From Nitrososphaeraceae archaeon (lineage in GTDB: Archaea; Thermoproteota; Nitrososphaeria; Nitrososphaerales; Nitrososphaeraceae): a DNA stretch of 8,072 nt. Numbering within the stretch: position 1 is the first letter of the stretch; each line of letters begins with the position of its first letter. This document shows, piece after piece, positions 5,153-8,072 of the stretch. The DNA lies in NCBI GenBank assembly GCA_030038695.1, contig JASHSN010000223.1:1-8072 (forward strand), read 5' to 3'. Made by a program: the position numbers and the translations under genes. The notes beneath the pieces are model-generated. The model was not told the origin of the DNA. It searched no databases and saw only the letters and a list, made by a program, of their open reading frames with translations.

Positions 5153-5998
5153 TTGTCCCTGCGTGTATCGTGTGTTAATGAAAATTTTATAACTTCATTG
5201 ACGGCTAGAGTTACCGATTTGTTAGTCGTAGACTTAAAAAACGCGTTGGTTGAGGCCCTGACAGAGACTGTCAAAGAGGAATCCTCTGTAGCAGTCGCCT
5301 TTTCAGGAGGTATTGATAGTAGCTTACTAGCACAGCTGTGCAATGTTCTAGGATATAAAGTCACACTACTTACTGTAGGCTTTCCTGGTTCTCAAGATAT
5401 TGAATTTTCGAAGGTAATTGCTCCGAAACTGGGTTTACAGCATAAGCTTTTAGAGCTACACCGGGAGGATTTCAACAACAATTATGAATACGTAGAGAAA
5501 AAAATAGGTTGTGGGAATATATCTCATATTGAAAACTGCTTAGCCTTTTATTATCTTGGACTTCTCGCACAACAAAATGCCTTACGATTAATCTTGACTG
5601 CTAATGGTTGTGATGAACTTTTCTGTGGTTACGATCGATTTAGATCGATTTATGAATTCGGTGATGCTAGAATTTTGGAGTTTATACACGAAAAGATCGA
5701 AAATGAAATCATCCTCATGCAGGAGGTGAAATCGATAACGACTGATTTTGGGGTAAAAACTATGCATCCCTTTTTGTCAGAAAAATTTAGTTCGATCGCA
5801 ATGAAGATTCCGATTGATGATAAGATCAAGGGCTGTGATGATTTCCTTCGCAAACATATTCTGAGGGAAGTGGCCCTGATCATTGGTGTCCCTCGAGAAG
5901 CGGCTACCAAGCCCAAGAAAGCTATGCAGTATGGCTCATTAATCCACAAGAATTTCAAAGCCTTAAAGACATTGAGACCCGTAAATATCCATTCATAG
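5153..5998 (+). CDS. Stand-alone asparagine-synthetase-type ATP-pyrophosphatase (281 aa)
   Basis: The protein corresponds to the C-terminal synthetase half of AsnB-type enzymes, which adenylate a carboxylate and transfer an amine to it. The PP-loop FSGGIDSS is at residues 50-57. TANGCDELFCGYDRF (about 149-163) aligns with the AsnB SGEGSDEVFGGY motif. MHPFLSEKF, KIPIDDK, a KHILREVA segment and PREAATKPKKAMQYGS match the family's C-terminal pattern. There is no N-terminal class II glutaminase domain (no catalytic Cys2 and no room for it), and no glutaminase gene is nearby. Ammonia, another amine donor or a partner protein is therefore implied; the substrate is unknown. TTG 5153 is the longest start but has no clear signal. 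TAAAATTA at 5135-5142 would place transcription near 5165, making TTG 5198 (266 aa) a fair alternative. The 3' end overlaps purB by 6 bases, convergently. Confidence 0.82.
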   Translation: MSLRVSCVNENFITSLTARVTDLLVVDLKNALVEALTETVKEESSVAVAFSGGIDSSLLAQLCNVLGYKVTLLTVGFPGSQDIEFSKVIAPKLGLQHKLLELHREDFNNNYEYVEKKIGCGNISHIENCLAFYYLGLLAQQNALRLILTANGCDELFCGYDRFRSIYEFGDARILEFIHEKIENEIILMQEVKSITTDFGVKTMHPFLSEKFSSIAMKIPIDDKIKGCDDFLRKHILREVALIIGVPREAATKPKKAMQYGSLIHKNFKALKTLRPVNIHS

Positions 5999-7375
5999 TA
6001 CCGGTTTCGATTCATGGTGAAGATATTTTTTTCTTGTGATCCTTACCTTAGTTACCACATGATTAATGATTTGTGAAGAGGCGCCAAGATGGTTCTTTGG
6101 ATCAAATATGTAGATTAAATCTTCTGACGACAGATTCCTTGCTATACGTGAATCTTTCATTATCGCGTCACGAAAATGCTGCCCGTTTTTTACTGAAAAT
6201 GCTACCCTTTGGACGTCCCTATATGCTGTCATTCTAGGTATTCCCTTTTTGACCAACGCATCCAGAACAAATTCTGAATAGATTTGACCGTTTGTCATAT
6301 CCAAATTTGAAGTCAGTCTATGCGTGTTTACTTTTAGATTGTCGATACTACTGATCGATGAAATGAGCATTTCATCTAACAGAATTGCACCCATAGGAAG
6401 TGTGAATCGCTCATTTGCTGAATTTGATAAATCTCTTTCGTGCCATAGTGGGATATTATCCAAAGCGACGTCAACTAGAGAGCGGAGAAGCCTTGCAAGT
6501 GAAGAAACCTTTTCGCTTTTTATGGGATTGCGTTTAACAGGAACTGCGCTGCTTCCCATTTGACCCTTTACAAAACGTTCTGCAACTTCACCCAATTCTG
6601 TCCTCTGTAAATTCCTAATTTCATTTGCAATCTTGTCAAGAGTGCAGCCAACAAGCGAGAGTAAAAATTGAATTTCTGCAATTCTTTCGCGTGGAATTAC
6701 CTGGGTAGCCGCATCCACGGAATGCAAATTCAGATTCTTAGCTACTATTTTTTGCACCTGTAAAGATCTCTTCCCCATTAATGAGCCTGTCCCTACCACG
6801 CCCAGTGTCTTGCAAAGCAAAAAGCGCTTTTTTCCTTCTTCAATTCTTTCGATGTGAGTGGCCATCTCTGCAGCCCAAACCGCAAATTTCAGTCCGAATG
6901 AAATAATACTTGTATGTTGTCCGTGTGTTCTCCCCACTGCTGGTTGTGCTCGAAATTCGACTGAGCGGTTCGCCAAAATTGAAGCAAGGTTCAAGATTTT
7001 AGGCTCAATAATATGAAATACATCACGCATTTGCATGGATATTGTGGTGTCTATGATGTCATTGCTTGTGAGCCCGTAATGAATCCATGGTTTAGATTTT
7101 GGTGAGCACTTCTCACTCAATGCTTCTACGACAGCAGCAGTATCATGGTCGCTATTTGCTTCCAACTCACGAACCCGCTCTAACGTGACCTTACCAGAAT
7201 TGACTATTTTGACGATTTCCCTCGCGACATCTGCAGGAATGATGTTTATTTGAGCCTGAGCGTTTGCTACCACGCCTTCAAAATCCAGTTGATATCGTAA
7301 TCGGCTTCTCTCTTCAAAGATTAGCTTGATCTCCGGACTTCCGTAGCGACCTGTATCAATAGGGAGAATTGCCAT
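5993..7375 (-). CDS. purB: Adenylosuccinate lyase (460 aa)
   Basis: This cytosolic enzyme of the fumarase/aspartase superfamily releases fumarate from SAICAR in purine synthesis and from adenylosuccinate in AMP formation. Recognisable parts: the N-terminus MAILPIDTGRYGSPEI; HDTAAVVEAL with His78; GLTSNDIIDT (101-110); GRTHGQHTSI with the catalytic His151; GTGSLMG; and the superfamily signature GSSAVPVKRNP (274-284), whose serine loop carries the catalytic base. The signature has Val where most family members have Met (SSxMPxKxNP). Length is normal. The frame is open to 7489, but the extra 38 residues do not resemble PurB; ATG 7373-7375 gives the conserved MAILPIDTGRYG start. Upstream on the minus strand, GATAAAGG (7403-7410) is only a weak TATA candidate. 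The gene is divergent from rtcB and convergent with the synthetase-like gene. Confidence 0.95.
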   Translation of the reverse strand: MAILPIDTGRYGSPEIKLIFEERSRLRYQLDFEGVVANAQAQINIIPADVAREIVKIVNSGKVTLERVRELEANSDHDTAAVVEALSEKCSPKSKPWIHYGLTSNDIIDTTISMQMRDVFHIIEPKILNLASILANRSVEFRAQPAVGRTHGQHTSIISFGLKFAVWAAEMATHIERIEEGKKRFLLCKTLGVVGTGSLMGKRSLQVQKIVAKNLNLHSVDAATQVIPRERIAEIQFLLSLVGCTLDKIANEIRNLQRTELGEVAERFVKGQMGSSAVPVKRNPIKSEKVSSLARLLRSLVDVALDNIPLWHERDLSNSANERFTLPMGAILLDEMLISSISSIDNLKVNTHRLTSNLDMTNGQIYSEFVLDALVKKGIPRMTAYRDVQRVAFSVKNGQHFRDAIMKDSRIARNLSSEDLIYIFDPKNHLGASSQIINHVVTKVRITRKKYLHHESKPVL

Positions 7376-7514
7376 ATATTTGTCGGCCGAAGACAACAAA
7401 GATACCTTTATCGTAATATTCTTTACTGTCACCCTTGAGTTTGTACCTGACCAAGTTGCAACGTTGTACATCATCCTGGTTACACTCAATTGAAAATCGA
7501 ATATCGAAGTAAGG

Positions 7515-7522
7515 CTTATAAT
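7515..7522 (+). promoter_or_regulatory. TATA box of rtcB
   Basis: CTTATAAT is centred about 31 bases before the ATG at 7550. Transcription would start a few bases before the ATG, giving a leaderless or very short-leader mRNA. It lies in the 174-base divergent gap with purB; nothing else recognisable was seen in that gap. Confidence 0.5.
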
Positions 7523-7549
7523 GACTGCAACTCAAATCCACAGTCGACT

Positions 7550-8072
7550 ATGAGCGAGTTGGTGACCAAAATCGGTAACCACAAGGTAAACAAGATTAGT
7601 GAATTTGAATACCGAATAGAAATAGATAGCTCTAAGAATATGAACGTGCCTGTTACGATTTATGCTAACGAGGATCTTATTTCGAAGATGACGATTGATA
7701 GAACTATTCACCAGGCTGCAAATGTCTCTACATTGCCAGGGGTGATGAGGCAAGTCGTAGTGCTTCCAGATGGACACGAAGGATATGGGTTCCCGGTTGG
7801 TGGAGTCGCTGCTACAGACCTTCATGAAGGCGTAATTAGCCCAGGCGGAGTAGGATATGACATAAACTGTGGAGTAAGGTTAATTAGAACGAATTTGTCT
7901 GAAAATGATCTAAGACCCAGGTTAAAAGATCTAGTAAATGAACTTTTTAGATCAATCCCATCAGGAGTGGGAAGTGAGGGAAAAGTTAGATTAACCAAGG
8001 CTGATTTGGATGAACTTCTTTTAGAAGGTGTGGAATGGGCGATACGGCACGGATACGGATGGGAACAGGATG
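7550..8072 (+). CDS. rtcB: RNA-splicing ligase RtcB, N-terminal part
   Basis: RtcB joins RNA 2',3'-cyclic phosphate or 3'-phosphate ends to 5'-OH ends using GTP and Mn2+; in archaea it seals tRNA exons after intron removal. About 174 residues are present, and the gene runs past the right edge (family length about 480). The translation shows PDGHEGYGFPVGGVAATD (73-90) and ISPGGVGYDINCGVRL (96-111). Asp104 and Cys107 correspond to the Mn-binding Asp95 and Cys98 of the Pyrococcus horikoshii enzyme. The later IPSGVGSEGKVRLTK and WAIRHGYGWEQD segments also match archaeal RtcB. The guanylylated histidine and remaining metal ligands lie beyond the window. The start is ATG 7550, which gives an N-terminus about 9 residues longer than P. 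horikoshii RtcB. It is divergent from purB. Confidence 0.95.
   Translation, partial: MSELVTKIGNHKVNKISEFEYRIEIDSSKNMNVPVTIYANEDLISKMTIDRTIHQAANVSTLPGVMRQVVVLPDGHEGYGFPVGGVAATDLHEGVISPGGVGYDINCGVRLIRTNLSENDLRPRLKDLVNELFRSIPSGVGSEGKVRLTKADLDELLLEGVEWAIRHGYGWEQD

Noticed and set aside
5650..6015. A 121-residue minus-strand open frame
   Set aside because: It is antisense to the synthetase-like gene, whose conserved motifs show the coding strand.
7376..7489. A 38-residue N-terminal extension of PurB
   Set aside because: It does not resemble PurB N-termini; the conserved MAILPIDTGRYG begins at ATG 7375.
7532..7825. A 97-residue minus-strand open frame
   Set aside because: It is antisense to rtcB, whose signature motifs are unambiguous.
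1..8072. A defence system, mobile element, CRISPR array or biosynthetic cluster
   Set aside because: No transposase, integrase, nuclease, repeat-spacer pattern or linked biosynthetic genes were seen; the genes are core functions or lineage-specific singletons in separate transcription units.

Overview
The window reads as a slice of an archaeal chromosome, most likely Nitrososphaerota (Thaumarchaeota) or a close relative. Reasons: the first 209 bases encode an archaeal-type ribosomal protein L2; next come a two-ATPase Cdc48/VAT AAA+ protein, archaeal-type PurB and archaeal-type RtcB. PsbP-like secreted proteins and LEA14-like membrane-anchored proteins are, from memory, common in that phylum. 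Several start codons have an archaeal TATA element centred about 25-28 bases upstream, which indicates leaderless transcription. The DNA is moderately AT-rich and gene-dense, with no gap above about 230 bases. The taxon is inferred from family resemblance; no search was run.

Layout. 1-209 (-) is the 5' end of the L2 gene, running off the left edge. Divergent from it, 366-2534 (+) encodes Cdc48. 2665-3279 (+) is a secreted PsbP-like protein and 3481-3807 (+) a small ArsR-type winged-helix regulator, each with its own TATA box. Two minus-strand genes follow: an LEA14-like single-pass membrane protein (4039-4545) and an unrecognised 99-residue membrane protein (4705-5004). 5153-5998 (+) is a stand-alone asparagine-synthetase-type ATP-pyrophosphatase domain without a glutaminase half. 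It converges with purB (5993-7375, -), and the two coding regions overlap by 6 bases at their stop codons. Divergent from purB, rtcB (7550 onward, +) runs off the right edge.

How the genes relate. This is mostly a set of single-gene transcription units for core functions (translation, protein unfolding and turnover, purine synthesis, RNA ligation) mixed with lineage-specific membrane, secreted and regulatory genes. No multi-gene operon, mobile element, CRISPR array, tRNA or rRNA could be identified. I see no clear new multi-gene system. The most open biochemical question is the stand-alone synthetase at 5153-5998. Other points of note are the proteasome-docking-type tail on Cdc48, the L2 gene starting its own unit opposite cdc48, and dyad-symmetric sites in front of L2 and the ArsR gene.
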